Shown: positions 17,651-26,735, counted from the stretch's first letter. The stretch: DNA of 64,000 nucleotides from Sphingomonas lycopersici (GCF_026130605.1 NZ_JANFAU010000001.1:310001-374000), one strand, 5' to 3'. Made by a program: numbers and translations. Notes: generated by a model from the sequence alone, not told the origin.

Positions 17651-18672
17651 GCCGCCTTGGTCATCGCGAAGATGCCCTGCGCATTGCCGCTGTCGAAGGT
17701 CAGATCGAGCGCGCCCGTCGCCGGATCGATATCGCGGGTGATGAATTCGTAGAACGAGCCCGGCACCAGCCGCGTGACGACGCCGCCCGCGGTATCGATG
17801 AAACGCCGCGCGACGGGATCGGCGCGAAACGCGGTCTGGCGCACCCGGCCGTTGGTCGATACCTCGACCGCATCCTTCATCGGCCGCCCGAGCGCGCGCT
17901 GCGCCGCGGCGAGCGCTTCGACATCGGCGACGCGATCGGTGGCGTGATTGAAGGCATTGCCCTCGGTCGCGATCCACGCCGCCTCGGCCGAATGCGCGAG
18001 CAACAGCTCGTAATCGGTCACCCGCGGCGCATTGTGATGACAGGCAAAGGCGCGGACGATCTCGGGAAGCGCGGCCGCCGCGACATCGAACGCGACGCAG
18101 CCGGTCGCGGCGAATCCGGCCAGCGCGCGATGCGCCGCATCGCCGAGCGGATCGCGCGACTTGCCGAACACCCGCCGCGCCGCTTTCTCGAATAATGGGC
18201 CGAAGCGTTCGACATGCAATTCGCTGACGAAGAATTGCGCGATGCTTTCGGGGGCGTCGTCGTGACGATAGGCGCGACCGGTCATGCCGATGCGCGGCAG
18301 CGGATAGACGCCCGCAACGCTATAGCCAAGCGGCTTCAGGATACGCGCGAAGGCATCCTCGCCGGCGGGAAGATCGCCGGTCGGCCCCTCGGCAAAGCGG
18401 ATCGTGCGCAACGCGCCGTGATCGAACATGATCCTGCCGCCAGCCGCGACCACATCGCCGACATAGGCCGCACCCGAGGGCACACGCGCGAGCAGACCGT
18501 GGAACAACACCAGGTTGAGCGCCGCCGCGAAACTCTTGCGCGTGACCGATCCGGTGTCAGGGCTGTCGAGCGCGGGATCGAGATCGAGCTTGGCGATCGC
18601 GGCGTGCGCGCCCTCGACGCCCAGCACCCCGGCGGCGAGCTTCAGCATCACGCTCTCATTCGAACTTGTCAT
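17647..18672 (-). CDS. hglS: 2-oxoadipate dioxygenase/decarboxylase HglS (DUF1338)
   Basis: DUF1338 proteins such as HglS/YdcJ use Fe(II) to turn 2-oxoadipate directly into D-2-hydroxyglutarate in lysine catabolism. This 341-residue protein shows the expected metal-ligand and substrate elements: FDHGALRTI (His and neighbouring Arg, about residues 83-91), TEGNAFNHATDRV (second His), and GSFYEFITRD (Glu). It is the first gene of a three-gene operon and has GGAGG five bases before the ATG. Divergent from the LysR gene across 87 bases. Shorter than some homologues (about 450-460 residues), though all three metal-site blocks are present. Confidence 0.85.
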   Translation of the reverse strand: MTSSNESVMLKLAAGVLGVEGAHAAIAKLDLDPALDSPDTGSVTRKSFAAALNLVLFHGLLARVPSGAAYVGDVVAAGGRIMFDHGALRTIRFAEGPTGDLPAGEDAFARILKPLGYSVAGVYPLPRIGMTGRAYRHDDAPESIAQFFVSELHVERFGPLFEKAARRVFGKSRDPLGDAAHRALAGFAATGCVAFDVAAAALPEIVRAFACHHNAPRVTDYELLLAHSAEAAWIATEGNAFNHATDRVADVEALAAAQRALGRPMKDAVEVSTNGRVRQTAFRADPVARRFIDTAGGVVTRLVPGSFYEFITRDIDPATGALDLTFDSGNAQGIFAMTKAA

Positions 18673-18712
18673 TTACGCCTCCGGTCTTAAGGATTTCACT
18701 TCCTCGATTTCA

Positions 18713-18730
18713 GTCGTTCGGCAAAACGAC
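18713..18730. promoter_or_regulatory. Inverted repeat in the hglS-lysR divergent spacer
   Basis: GTCGTT (18713-18718) and AACGAC (18725-18730) form 6-base perfect arms with a 6-base spacer, between the two divergent starts. This is the size and place expected for a LysR-type site, but short arms like this also occur by chance. Confidence 0.35.
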
Positions 18731-18759
18731 AAAGGCGCATGTTCATATGAGCAAACGGA

Positions 18760-19677
18760 ATGAATGACGCCGCGCGCCGCTTGTTGCCGCCGATGGCCGC
18801 GTTGCATTGCTTTGCCGCCGCCGCGCGGCACGGCAATTTCTCTGCCGCGGGCAAGGAAGTGGGGCTGACGCAAAGCGCGGTCAGCCGGCGGATCGCGCAT
18901 CTCGAAAGCTGGCTGCAGATGACGCTGTTCGAGCGGCGCGGCCGGCGCGTCGTGCTGAGCGCCGAGGGCAGCGATTATGCCGAAGCGATCACCCCTGCGC
19001 TCGAACGCATCCGCCGCGCGACGGCGCGCGCGCTCGAACGGCGGCCCGAGCAGGAATTGTCGATCTCGACACTGCCGAGCTTCGGAATGCGCTGGCTGGC
19101 GCCGCGGCTTCCCGGGCTGACCGAGCGGCATCCCGATCTGATCGTCAATTTCCTCGCGCGGTCCGACGAATTCGATTTCGCCGACGAAAACTTCGATGCC
19201 GCGATCCATTTCGGCCTGCCCGATTGGCCGCATGTCGAGCATGACCTGTTGTTCCGCGAGGCGGCGATTCCGATCGCCTCGCCGCGCCTGCTCGCCGATC
19301 ATGCGGTGAAGACCCCCGCCGACCTCGCGCGGCTGCCGCTGCTCGTGCAATCATCGCGGCGCAACGCCTGGTCGCAATGGTTCGCCCAGGCCGGCGTCGC
19401 GGTCCCCGCGCCGGCGATCGGGCCGAGCTTCGAGCATTTCCTGATGCTCGCGCAGGCGGCGGCGGCCGGCGCCGGGGTGGCGCTGATCCCGAGCTTCCTG
19501 ATCGAGCCCGAGCTTCGGTCGGGGGCGTTGGTATGCCCGTTCGATCTGCCGATCTCGGGCGAACAGGCTTATTATCTGGTCTATCCGCCCGATCGGCTCG
19601 CCAATCCGATGTTCCGCCATTTCCGCGACTGGATCGTCCGGGAAGCGTGCGGCGACAGGCAGGAGCCGGTTGCCTAG
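18760..19677 (+). CDS. LysR-family transcriptional regulator
   Basis: A 305-residue LysR protein: winged helix at residues 10-70 (LHCFAAAARHGNFSAAGKEV, LTQSAVSRRIAHLE, LFERRGRRVVLS) and a substrate-binding domain of the GcvA-like type (NFLARSDEFDFADENFDAAI, GAGVALIPSFLIEPEL). It is divergent from hglS and upstream of the APC permease, so it probably controls one or both. GcvA-like members often respond to amino acids or their breakdown products. Ligand is inferred. Confidence 0.92.
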   Translation: MNDAARRLLPPMAALHCFAAAARHGNFSAAGKEVGLTQSAVSRRIAHLESWLQMTLFERRGRRVVLSAEGSDYAEAITPALERIRRATARALERRPEQELSISTLPSFGMRWLAPRLPGLTERHPDLIVNFLARSDEFDFADENFDAAIHFGLPDWPHVEHDLLFREAAIPIASPRLLADHAVKTPADLARLPLLVQSSRRNAWSQWFAQAGVAVPAPAIGPSFEHFLMLAQAAAAGAGVALIPSFLIEPELRSGALVCPFDLPISGEQAYYLVYPPDRLANPMFRHFRDWIVREACGDRQEPVA

Positions 19678-19754
19678 GGTATCGCGCACGAAATGTGATC
19701 CACCCCGGCACAAGGCCACGTTTTCGCACGCCCCTCCCAGCCTTCCGCGCTTGC

Positions 19755-19777
19755 ATGTTATAATTATAACATATAAT
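19755..19777 (+). promoter_or_regulatory. 18-nt perfect palindrome joined to a TATAAT box, permease promoter
   Basis: ATGTTATAATTATAACAT (19755-19772) is perfectly self-complementary and abuts TATAAT (19772-19777), 80 bases before the permease start. A half-site-like AATATAACA follows at 19792-19800. The AT-rich block stands out in the GC-rich surroundings and looks like an operator covering a promoter. The protein that binds it is unknown. Confidence 0.55.
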
Positions 19778-19856
19778 GGCGACTGCTGACTAATATAACA
19801 GCGCGGCAGCGCTGCAGGAGGGGCTTCTTGAGCATCATTTCGCAACGGCGCCGCGC

Positions 19857-21302
19857 ATGAAGCCGCTGGCACGCCAGACGATCGCCGCGCTGCAAGGGAA
19901 CCGCCAGCAGAACGGCGAACTGACGCGCAACATCGGGTTGTTCGCGCTGATCTGCTTCGGGGTGGGGAGCACCGTGGGCGCGGGGATCTTCGTGCTGACC
20001 GGCACGGTCGCCGCACAACATGCCGGGCCGGCGGTGGCTTTGTCCTTCCTGATCGCGAGCGCGGTCTGCCTGCTCGCCGGGCTATGCTATGCCGAGCTGG
20101 CGGCGATGATGCCGGTCGCGGGCAGCGCTTATTCCTATAGCCACGCCTCGATGGGCGAAGCCGCGGCGTGGATGGTCGGCTGGTGCCTGCTGCTCGAATA
20201 TCTCTTCGCCGGGGCGATCGTCGCGATCGGCTGGTCGGCCTATCTCCAGTCGGTGCTGCACGATATCGGCATCGACTTTCCGGCGCTGTTCGCGAAGGCG
20301 CCGTTCGAATTGTCGGGCGATCGACAGCTCGCCGCGACGGGATCGCTGATCGATCTGCCGGCGGTGCTGCTCACGCTCTTCTGCACCCTGCTCTTGCTGC
20401 GCGGCACCGAATTTTCAGCGCGGGTCAACAATTGGATCGTCGTCGCCAAGGTCGCGGCGATGCTGCTGGTCGTCGCGACCGGATTCGCCTTCGTCGATTA
20501 TGCCAATTGGACGCCGTTCGTCCCGCCCAATGCTGGGACGTTCGGTCGATTCGGCTGGTCCGGCGTGCTGCAGGGCGCGGGGGTGCTGTTCTTCGCTTAT
20601 GTCGGGTTCGACGCGGTCTCGACGCTGGCGCAGGAAGTGCGCGATCCGCAACGCACCGTCCCGCGCGCGTTGCTCGCCTCGGTGGGCGTGACGACCTTGC
20701 TCTATGCTTTGGTCGGGCTGGTGATCACCGGGCTGGTCAGCTACCGGCTGCTCAACGTCGCCGATCCGGTCTATATCGCGCTCAGCAGCGGCGGGCCGGC
20801 GCTGGCGTGGACCAAGGTGATCATCGGTTTCGTCGCGATCGCCGGGCTGATCTCGGTGCTGCTCGTCACCTTGCTCGGGCAGGTGCGGATTTTCTACGCG
20901 ATGGGGCGCGACGGGCTGTTGCCGTCCGCCTTCACGCGGGTGCGCACGGGGTCGCACGTCCCGCATGTCGGCACCGTGGTGACGGGGGTGATCGCCGCGA
21001 TCGCCGCGGGGCTGTTGCCGCTCAGCCTGCTCGGCGAGCTGATCTCGATGGGCACCCTGTTCGCCTTCGTGACGGTCGCGGTCAGCGTGGTGATCCTGCG
21101 ACGGCGCGAGCCGGACGCGCATCGCCCGTTTCTGGTGCCGCTCTATCCATGGACGCCGCTGCTCAGCATCGCGGCATGCCTCTATCTGATGTGGAGCCTC
21201 CCGCAGGATACATGGCTGCGGCTGGCGCTATGGCTCGTCGCCGGCGGCGCGGTCTATTGCCTCTATGGGCTGCGCCGGCGGCGCAAGGCGCGCGGATCGT
21301 GA
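19857..21302 (+). CDS. APC-family amino-acid permease (cationic amino-acid transporter-like)
   Basis: A 481-residue inner-membrane protein with about 12-14 hydrophobic segments. Residues 20-50 carry the APC signature GSTVGAGIFVLTGTVAAQHA; SFLIASAVCLLAGLCYAELA and GSAYSYSHASMGEAAAWMVG follow, and FFAYVGFDAVSTLAQEVRDP near residue 245 is the conserved TM6-7 motif. The arrangement fits the CAT-like (lysine/arginine or branched-chain) group. It may supply lysine to the neighbouring catabolic genes; that link is inferred from position. Two hydrophobic segments at the C-terminus match the 14-TM CAT layout. Confidence 0.9.
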   Translation: MKPLARQTIAALQGNRQQNGELTRNIGLFALICFGVGSTVGAGIFVLTGTVAAQHAGPAVALSFLIASAVCLLAGLCYAELAAMMPVAGSAYSYSHASMGEAAAWMVGWCLLLEYLFAGAIVAIGWSAYLQSVLHDIGIDFPALFAKAPFELSGDRQLAATGSLIDLPAVLLTLFCTLLLLRGTEFSARVNNWIVVAKVAAMLLVVATGFAFVDYANWTPFVPPNAGTFGRFGWSGVLQGAGVLFFAYVGFDAVSTLAQEVRDPQRTVPRALLASVGVTTLLYALVGLVITGLVSYRLLNVADPVYIALSSGGPALAWTKVIIGFVAIAGLISVLLVTLLGQVRIFYAMGRDGLLPSAFTRVRTGSHVPHVGTVVTGVIAAIAAGLLPLSLLGELISMGTLFAFVTVAVSVVILRRREPDAHRPFLVPLYPWTPLLSIAACLYLMWSLPQDTWLRLALWLVAGGAVYCLYGLRRRRKARGS

Positions 21303-21305
21303 CGC

Positions 21306-21352
21306 AAAAAAAGGCCGCGCCGCCGCGCTGGATCCAGCGTGGCGGCGCGGCC
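21306..21352 (-). terminator. Strong intrinsic terminator
   Basis: A 12-bp stem (21313-21324 with 21341-21352, GGCCGCGCCGCC and its complement) continues, after one mismatch, into a 5-bp stem with a GATC loop. Seven A at 21306-21312 read as a U-run on the leftward transcript, so it terminates the PEP-CTERM gene; the hairpin may also stop the permease transcript. Confidence 0.9.
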
Positions 21353-21364
21353 GATCTTTGGGGA

Positions 21365-21934
21365 TCAGGCGAAGCTGACCTTCGCGCGGCGGTGACGCAT
21401 CGTCGCGCCGACCAGGCCGAAGCCCATGATCATCAGCGCCCAGGTCGCCGGCTCAGGCACGCCGCCCGGATTGAAGGGGGTGGTCGAGAACAGCACGGCG
21501 TTCGAGGTGCCGCCCGGATTCTTGCCGAGGATCTCGATCACGCTCGCCGGGTTGGTGAGGTCGAGCTTGTAGATCGCGCTCTGGCCGCCGCCCTGGCCGC
21601 CCCAGTGGATGCCGATGAAGGTCTCGCCGAACAGCTCGGGCGCGCCGCCGAACGACAGCGTCGTCGCGCCGCCGAGGTTGGAGAGCTTGAGCCCGGCGTT
21701 CGAATAGAGTGCGCCGAAATCAATCCCGCTCGCGTCGAAGCCAAGGCCGGAAAGCATCGACTTTACCGTATTGGTGTTGCCGCCGCCGTTGCTGAAGATG
21801 TTGCCCGCGACATAGCCGGAGCAGGACGAAGCGCCGCTGACGTCGGAGGTCAGGCAGGTCGCCGCCTCGGCCGAGGTGGCGAGCGCGCCAAGGGTAACCC
21901 CTGCCGCGAGGAGCGCGAACTTGAACGATTTCAT
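21365..21934 (-). CDS. PEPxxWA-CTERM exported protein
   Basis: A 189-residue protein with a signal peptide (MKSFKFALLAAGVTLGALAT, cleavage near SAEA) and a C-terminal sorting tail: VPEPATWALMIMGFGLVGAT followed by a basic RHRRAK cluster. PEP-CTERM tails are processed by exosortase in bacteria that make extracellular polysaccharide, and the PEPxxWA variant is typical of sphingomonads. The middle part is Gly/Ser/Asn-rich, with two Cys near the N-terminus (TCLTSDVSGASSCSG). It probably ends at the cell surface; function unknown. Transcription ends at the adjacent terminator. Confidence 0.92.
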   Translation of the reverse strand: MKSFKFALLAAGVTLGALATSAEAATCLTSDVSGASSCSGYVAGNIFSNGGGNTNTVKSMLSGLGFDASGIDFGALYSNAGLKLSNLGGATTLSFGGAPELFGETFIGIHWGGQGGGQSAIYKLDLTNPASVIEILGKNPGGTSNAVLFSTTPFNPGGVPEPATWALMIMGFGLVGATMRHRRAKVSFA

Positions 21935-22086
21935 AATCTGGTTTCCTCACTCAACAAACCGGATCGACCAGAGCGAGCCGGCACACAAAACGACCTGATG
22001 GTGAGGCGCCCCGTAAACTTTTGTCACCTGCGGTAACAATCTGTTAATTCTTACACTATGGACGGCTGTCCCATAACGGGACGTTT

Positions 22087-23067
22087 TCAGGCCGGATAGA
22101 GCCCGCGCTCTTTCCCGAACAACCGGGTCAGCCCGGTCAGCGCATCGAGCGCCGGCGTCTCGACGCCCAGCTTCGCGGCGATCTCGCGCGGGGCGGACAA
22201 TAATTGGTCGATCTCGATCGGCCGCCCCGCCTCGACATCCTGCAGCATCGAGGTCTTGAACCCGCCGAGCTGCCGCGTCACCGCCATGCGATCCACCCCG
22301 CGCTCGGCGATCGCGCAGCCGATACGCGCGCCGATCGCCTGCGCTTCGGCCATCACCCGCAGCGTGAAGCCGGCGACCAGCGGATCGTCGAGCATCCGAT
22401 CGGTGGTCGCGCCGGTGATCGCCGAGATCGGGTTCATCGTCATATTGCCCCACAATTTGTACCAGATCTCATAGCGGATGCGCTCGCTGCGCTCCGCCAC
22501 GAAGCCCGCGTCGGCGAACACAGCGCACAATCGATCGAGCCGCGCGCTGCCCCCACCCGCCGGTTCGCCGAGGATCAGCCGATTGCCTGCCTTGTGTGCG
22601 ATATGGCCGGGGCCGATCGCGGCGGCGGAGGCGTGGACGACGCTGCCGATCACCCGATCATAGCCAAGCGCGGCGGCGATCGCGCCGTCGGCATCGATCG
22701 ACGCCAGCGCGGTGGCGGGCAATTCGCCGTCACCGCCGAGCAGGAACCACCAGGGAACGCCGTTCATCGCCGGCAGGACCAGCGTCCCCGGCGCGATCAT
22801 CGGCGCGAGGCGCGGCGCGACGGCCGCCAGCGCAGGGCCCTTGAGCGCGATCACGATCACGTCCTGCGCGCCGAGCGCCGCCGGATCGTCCGACGCCGCC
22901 ACCTGCGCCGTCAGCGTTTCGTCAGCGATGTCGAGCCGCCAGCCGAGCGCGCGGATCGCCGCGAGCGTCTCGCCGCGCGCCAGCACGCTGATGTCGTGGC
23001 CACGCTGCGCCAGTCGCACCCCGATCCACCCGCCGATCGCCCCGGCCCCGATTATGCCAACCCGCAT
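22087..23067 (-). CDS. Ketopantoate reductase-family protein (2-dehydropantoate 2-reductase-like)
   Basis: A 326-residue NADPH-binding protein: Rossmann start VGIIGAGAIGGWIGVRLAQRG, then VIVIALKG, LVLPAMNGVPWW, and the ApbA C-terminal domain with KLWGNMTMNPISAITGAT and the substrate-region TSMLQDVEAGRPIEIDQL. These match PanE/ApbA enzymes, though many paralogues in catabolic regions act on other 2-oxoacids. It stands alone, convergent with nothing obvious, 99 bases after the TonB receptor stop. Whether it serves pantothenate synthesis cannot be told from here. Confidence 0.87.
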   Translation of the reverse strand: MRVGIIGAGAIGGWIGVRLAQRGHDISVLARGETLAAIRALGWRLDIADETLTAQVAASDDPAALGAQDVIVIALKGPALAAVAPRLAPMIAPGTLVLPAMNGVPWWFLLGGDGELPATALASIDADGAIAAALGYDRVIGSVVHASAAAIGPGHIAHKAGNRLILGEPAGGGSARLDRLCAVFADAGFVAERSERIRYEIWYKLWGNMTMNPISAITGATTDRMLDDPLVAGFTLRVMAEAQAIGARIGCAIAERGVDRMAVTRQLGGFKTSMLQDVEAGRPIEIDQLLSAPREIAAKLGVETPALDALTGLTRLFGKERGLYPA

Positions 23068-23166
23068 CTATGCCTTTGCCTATGCGTTTTTATGCCTTCT
23101 CCCAATCTGGATGAGGATGCCGCGCGGGTCGAGCCTCTCTTTCCCGAAGCAGCGATGCGATCGCCT

Positions 23167-25512
23167 TCAGAAGTGCTTGCCGATCCCGACGCCGATCGTG
23201 CGCGGCCGGTTCGCCGTGTAGAAAACATCCGGACCGGAGAAGTTCGAGTGCGCGTCGATAAAGTCGCGATAGGTCTTGAAGCGCGTGTTGAAGAGATTGT
23301 CGACGAAGACCCGCGCGTTCCAGCCGCCGCCCTCGATGCGTAGCGACACATTGGTCAGCCAATAGGAATCGAGCGGCAGATATTGCGGGTTGAGGCTGGC
23401 CTTGGCGAACTGGCCGCTGGTGCGATCGAGCACCGGCTTATACGGCCCGAAATCGGCATAAGCATTGCTGCTATAGGTCGACAGCCAGTTCGCGCCGATC
23501 TTGATCCCCTGCCCGATCTCCGTGGCATAATCCGCCATCAGCGACAGCGAGTGGCGCGGCACCAGCGGCATATGCTCGCCGTCGAAGCCGATATGATCGA
23601 TGGTCTGCGTCAGCTTTGCGTCGGTGTAGCTGTAGCCGATGTTGAGCGAGACGCCGCGCAGCCCGACGTCGCGCGCCTGCGCCTCGATCTCCAGCCCCTG
23701 CGACACCGCCTTGCCGGCATTGCCCAGATAACTGAAGCCGAGCGGGGTGCGGACGGTCGTCTGGATATCGGACCAGTTGATCCGGAACAGATCGGAACTG
23801 ACATAGACCCGGTTGTTCAGCAGCGAGAACTTCCCGCCGATCTCGTAACTGACGATATTGTCCGAGCGAAACTGCCGCCCCGCCGGCGGAATACCTGTAT
23901 TGGGCGTAGTGAGGTTGAAGCCGCCGGGCCGGAAACCCTGCGCGACGGTTGCGTAGATCAGCCCGGCCTTGCCGAACTTGTAGGAGGTGTTGAACCGCCA
24001 GACCGTTCCGGTCTCCTTATAATGGCCGTTGGATATGTCGCCGGGCAGCGGCGTGGCGCGCGCAAATCCGTTCGCGTCGCGCGCATCGATCCCCAGCCAC
24101 TGATCGATCGAGTAGAAATTGCCGGTGCCGCGATCGTCGAACCAGCGGCCGCCGACCGACGCCTGCCACGCCGCTGTGAGATTGTATTTGAGCTCGCCGA
24201 AAAACGCGACCTGACTGGTCAGCTTCTTGTCGCGATACGTATATTCCTTGTCGTCGGCCAGTCTTGCGCCGAGGATATTCTGTTCGAAAGCCGCCTGCCC
24301 CGGGAACGGGATCGGCACCGATTCCTGATAGTTTTCGACCGACTTGGTATTGTTATAATATCCGCCGACGATCCAGTTGAACGGCCCGTCCGATTTCGAA
24401 ACCAGCCGCACCTCCTGCGTGAAGGCATGCGATCGCGCGTGGCGCGTCGCGAATACGGTGAATTCGGGGATATCCTCGGGGCTGAGGAAGCTTCCGTAGA
24501 TCGAATCGCGAATATAGAAAGTGTTGTCGAAGCTGCCGTCCCAATGTTCGTTGCTATAGGAGGAGCTTGAAGTCAGCGACGCCCAGCCGAAATCGTAGCT
24601 GATTGTCATATTGGCGAGCTGTGCGGTATAATCGGCGTGGCCCGGATAGGTGAAATCGACCGTATCGGGCCGCTGGCTTTCGCGCACCGAATTGCCGTCT
24701 CCGTAATGCGCCGCCTGCCGATTGTAGGTCAGCGCGATTTCGAGATTCGGCGCCGGCTTGATCAGCACCGCGATCCGCGCGGAGGTCGTGCGGTCGCGAT
24801 TGACGTCTTTTCTGCCGAGCCTGACATTGTCGATAAAGCCGGCATTGTCGAACTGACCGATATTGGCGCGAACCGCGATCCAGTCGTTGACCGGCACGTT
24901 GATCATCCCGGTGACGTTGTAATTGGTCCCGCCGTGATCGGTGCCCGAAACCTCCCCGGTCACCCGCCCCTCGACCAGTTTCGTATCGGGCTTCTTCGAG
25001 ATGTAGCGGATCGTCCCGCCGATCGCGCCCCCACCGAACAAGGTGCCCTGCGGCCCGCGCAGCACCTCGACCCGGTCGATGTCGACCAGCTTCAGATCGA
25101 GCGGTCCCGAATGATAGGGCAGGTCCATCGGCACTTCGTCGACATAGACCGTCGTCGTCGGCGCAAGCCCCGCCTCGCTGCCGGTGCGCAGCCCGCGCAG
25201 CACCAATGTCGCGCCGCCGAGCGGGCCGCGGTCCGCGATCGACAGGCCGGGGATGGTGCGCGCGATATCCGCGATGTTGAGCGCGCCGGTCTTGGTCAGC
25301 GCATCGCCGGTGATCGCCTGGATGTTGAACGGCACGTCGCGGACCGTTTCGTCACGCCGCGTCGCGGTAACGAGGATCTCGTCGTTGGTCGCCGCGCCCG
25401 GTTGCGCGGCGGATTGCGCCGCGGCGGGCGCCGCAAGCCCCAGGCATGACGCGAACGAGCCGAGGCTCATCATTACGATTCGGATTTCGCTGCACCGGCG
25501 TCCCAACACCAT
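23167..25512 (-). CDS. TonB-dependent receptor, divergent from the RpiR regulator
   Basis: A 781-residue outer-membrane receptor with a signal peptide ending near APAAAQ, a TonB box (DEILVTATRRDETVRDVP), a plug with TLVLRGLRTGSEAG and RVEVLRGPQGTLFGGGAIGG, and barrel strands to the terminal TIGVGIGKHF. AGGAGG stands just before ATG 25512. It faces the murR/rpiR-type gene across 170 bases that contain a perfect 12-nt-arm palindrome, so it belongs to the D-amino-acid locus that follows. It probably takes up peptides or muropeptides; the ligand is inferred. Confidence 0.92.
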   Translation of the reverse strand: MVLGRRCSEIRIVMMSLGSFASCLGLAAPAAAQSAAQPGAATNDEILVTATRRDETVRDVPFNIQAITGDALTKTGALNIADIARTIPGLSIADRGPLGGATLVLRGLRTGSEAGLAPTTTVYVDEVPMDLPYHSGPLDLKLVDIDRVEVLRGPQGTLFGGGAIGGTIRYISKKPDTKLVEGRVTGEVSGTDHGGTNYNVTGMINVPVNDWIAVRANIGQFDNAGFIDNVRLGRKDVNRDRTTSARIAVLIKPAPNLEIALTYNRQAAHYGDGNSVRESQRPDTVDFTYPGHADYTAQLANMTISYDFGWASLTSSSSYSNEHWDGSFDNTFYIRDSIYGSFLSPEDIPEFTVFATRHARSHAFTQEVRLVSKSDGPFNWIVGGYYNNTKSVENYQESVPIPFPGQAAFEQNILGARLADDKEYTYRDKKLTSQVAFFGELKYNLTAAWQASVGGRWFDDRGTGNFYSIDQWLGIDARDANGFARATPLPGDISNGHYKETGTVWRFNTSYKFGKAGLIYATVAQGFRPGGFNLTTPNTGIPPAGRQFRSDNIVSYEIGGKFSLLNNRVYVSSDLFRINWSDIQTTVRTPLGFSYLGNAGKAVSQGLEIEAQARDVGLRGVSLNIGYSYTDAKLTQTIDHIGFDGEHMPLVPRHSLSLMADYATEIGQGIKIGANWLSTYSSNAYADFGPYKPVLDRTSGQFAKASLNPQYLPLDSYWLTNVSLRIEGGGWNARVFVDNLFNTRFKTYRDFIDAHSNFSGPDVFYTANRPRTIGVGIGKHF

Positions 25513-25545
25513 TCCCCTCCTGTAGTGCTGCGCCGATCTCGCACG

Positions 25546-25577
25546 AAAAGTGTCGTAATCGGCTATACGACACTTTT
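25546..25577. promoter_or_regulatory. Perfect 12-nt-arm palindrome, candidate RpiR operator
   Basis: AAAAGTGTCGTA (25546-25557) and TACGACACTTTT (25566-25577) are exact reverse complements with an 8-base spacer, in the spacer between the TonB receptor and the regulator. The adjoining TTTTATGTC (25574-25582) recurs at 26789-26797 upstream of the dgcN-like gene, and another GTGTC lies at 25595-25599. The arrangement suggests autoregulation and shared control by the MurR/RpiR-type protein. Confidence 0.7.
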
Positions 25578-25682
25578 ATGTCATTGGCGGGAGAGTGTCA
25601 ATTATGCATCATCCGGCCCCGCAGGACAGAAAATGGTCGACCGCCGTTAGCTTTGTGCGCATTTCCGGCCTAGGAAGGCGCG

Positions 25683-26609
25683 ATGGCAAAGACGGCTGGA
25701 GGCTCCATGCAATCGCAGAAGGATGGCGCACACGATCTGCTGCAGCGGCTGGAGGACGATCTCGACGCGTTCAGCCCGGCGGAGCGGATCATCGCCAATT
25801 TCATCCTGACCAATCGCGGCGGGATCGCGTTCGAGACCGCCAATTCGATCGCCGAGAAGCTTCAGGTCAGCCCGGTCACGGTCGGCCGCTTTTCGCGCAA
25901 GATGGGCTATCGCCACTTCAAGGACCTCAAGGCCGGGCTGCGCACCGCAATGTCCGGGGTGCCGTGGCTGGTCGGCGACCAGATGACCGCCTTCGTCGGC
26001 GCGGGGGGCGGCAGCGATCGCCGCGGGGGCAGCCTGGAGCTCGAGTTGGCCGGGATCATCGAGGTTTATGCGCTGGCGGAAACCCCCGGCTGGAAAGAGA
26101 TCGTCGCCTTGCTGGCGCACAGCCACCGGGTTCATGTCGCCGGTTTCCAGACCGAGCGCGGGGTCGCGATGACGCTCGCGCATCTGCTGCAATATGCGCG
26201 CGAGGGCGTGACGCTGCCCGACGCCACCGCGGGTAATTTCCACGAGGTGCTGGCGGACGACGACCCCGCGGGGCAATGCCTCGTGCTGGTCGACATGCGC
26301 CGCTATTCGCAGCAATGCCACGATCTGGCCGCGGCGGCGCGGCGGCGCGATATCCCGGTGGTGATGATCACTGACAAATTCTGCGACTGGATCCGCAAAT
26401 ATACCGATCATGTCATCGCGGTGCCGACCGAGGTGGAATTGTTCTGGAGCTCGCAGGTCGCGCTGAGCTGCGCGGTCAATCTGCTGGTCAATGACGTGAT
26501 CGGCGTGCTCGGCGGCAAGGTGGAGAAACGGCTCGAGCGGCTGTCCGATCTGTATCAGGCGCATAGCGGGCATGTCGGCAGCCCGCGTCGCAAACGGACC
26601 GAGGGGTAG
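25683..26609 (+). CDS. MurR/RpiR-family transcriptional regulator
   Basis: A 308-residue regulator with an N-terminal RpiR helix-turn-helix (FSPAERIIANFILTNRGGIA, NSIAEKLQVSPVTVGRFSRK, GYRHFKDLKAGLR; residues about 30-95) and a C-terminal SIS domain (HVAGFQTERGVAMTLAHLLQ, CLVLVDMRRYSQQCHDLAAA, IPVVMITDKFCDWIRKYTDH). RpiR proteins usually sense sugar phosphates, but members next to dgcN/dgcA genes are known to control D-glutamate use. The SIS motif here lacks the usual SxSG, so the ligand may not be a sugar phosphate. A second in-frame ATG lies at 25707. Confidence 0.9.
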   Translation: MAKTAGGSMQSQKDGAHDLLQRLEDDLDAFSPAERIIANFILTNRGGIAFETANSIAEKLQVSPVTVGRFSRKMGYRHFKDLKAGLRTAMSGVPWLVGDQMTAFVGAGGGSDRRGGSLELELAGIIEVYALAETPGWKEIVALLAHSHRVHVAGFQTERGVAMTLAHLLQYAREGVTLPDATAGNFHEVLADDDPAGQCLVLVDMRRYSQQCHDLAAAARRRDIPVVMITDKFCDWIRKYTDHVIAVPTEVELFWSSQVALSCAVNLLVNDVIGVLGGKVEKRLERLSDLYQAHSGHVGSPRRKRTEG

Positions 26610-26674
26610 CGCTCCGCTTCGGCCGGTCGACGTTCCTCGGAGATCGGCTTTCCGGGAATATTGCATCCTGTCGC

Positions 26675-26735
26675 CCCGGCGCGGGCCGGGGTCCAGTTAC
26701 GACCGGCCCGATGCTGGACCCCGGCCTGCGCCGGG
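26675..26735. repeat. Long imperfect inverted repeat (REP-like element)
   Basis: A 22-base arm beginning CCCGGCGC (26675-26696) pairs with 26714-26735 with one mismatch, around a 17-base loop. It lies downstream of the regulator stop and has the CCCCGGC/CTGGACCCCGG character of dispersed intergenic repeats in this group. It could also act as a terminator or RNA-stability element. Confidence 0.65.

Noticed and set aside
20168..22036. Rightward ORF of 622 codons overlapping permease and PEP-CTERM gene
   Set aside because: Runs through a strong terminator and in a frame shifted from the permease; composition typical of a shadow frame.
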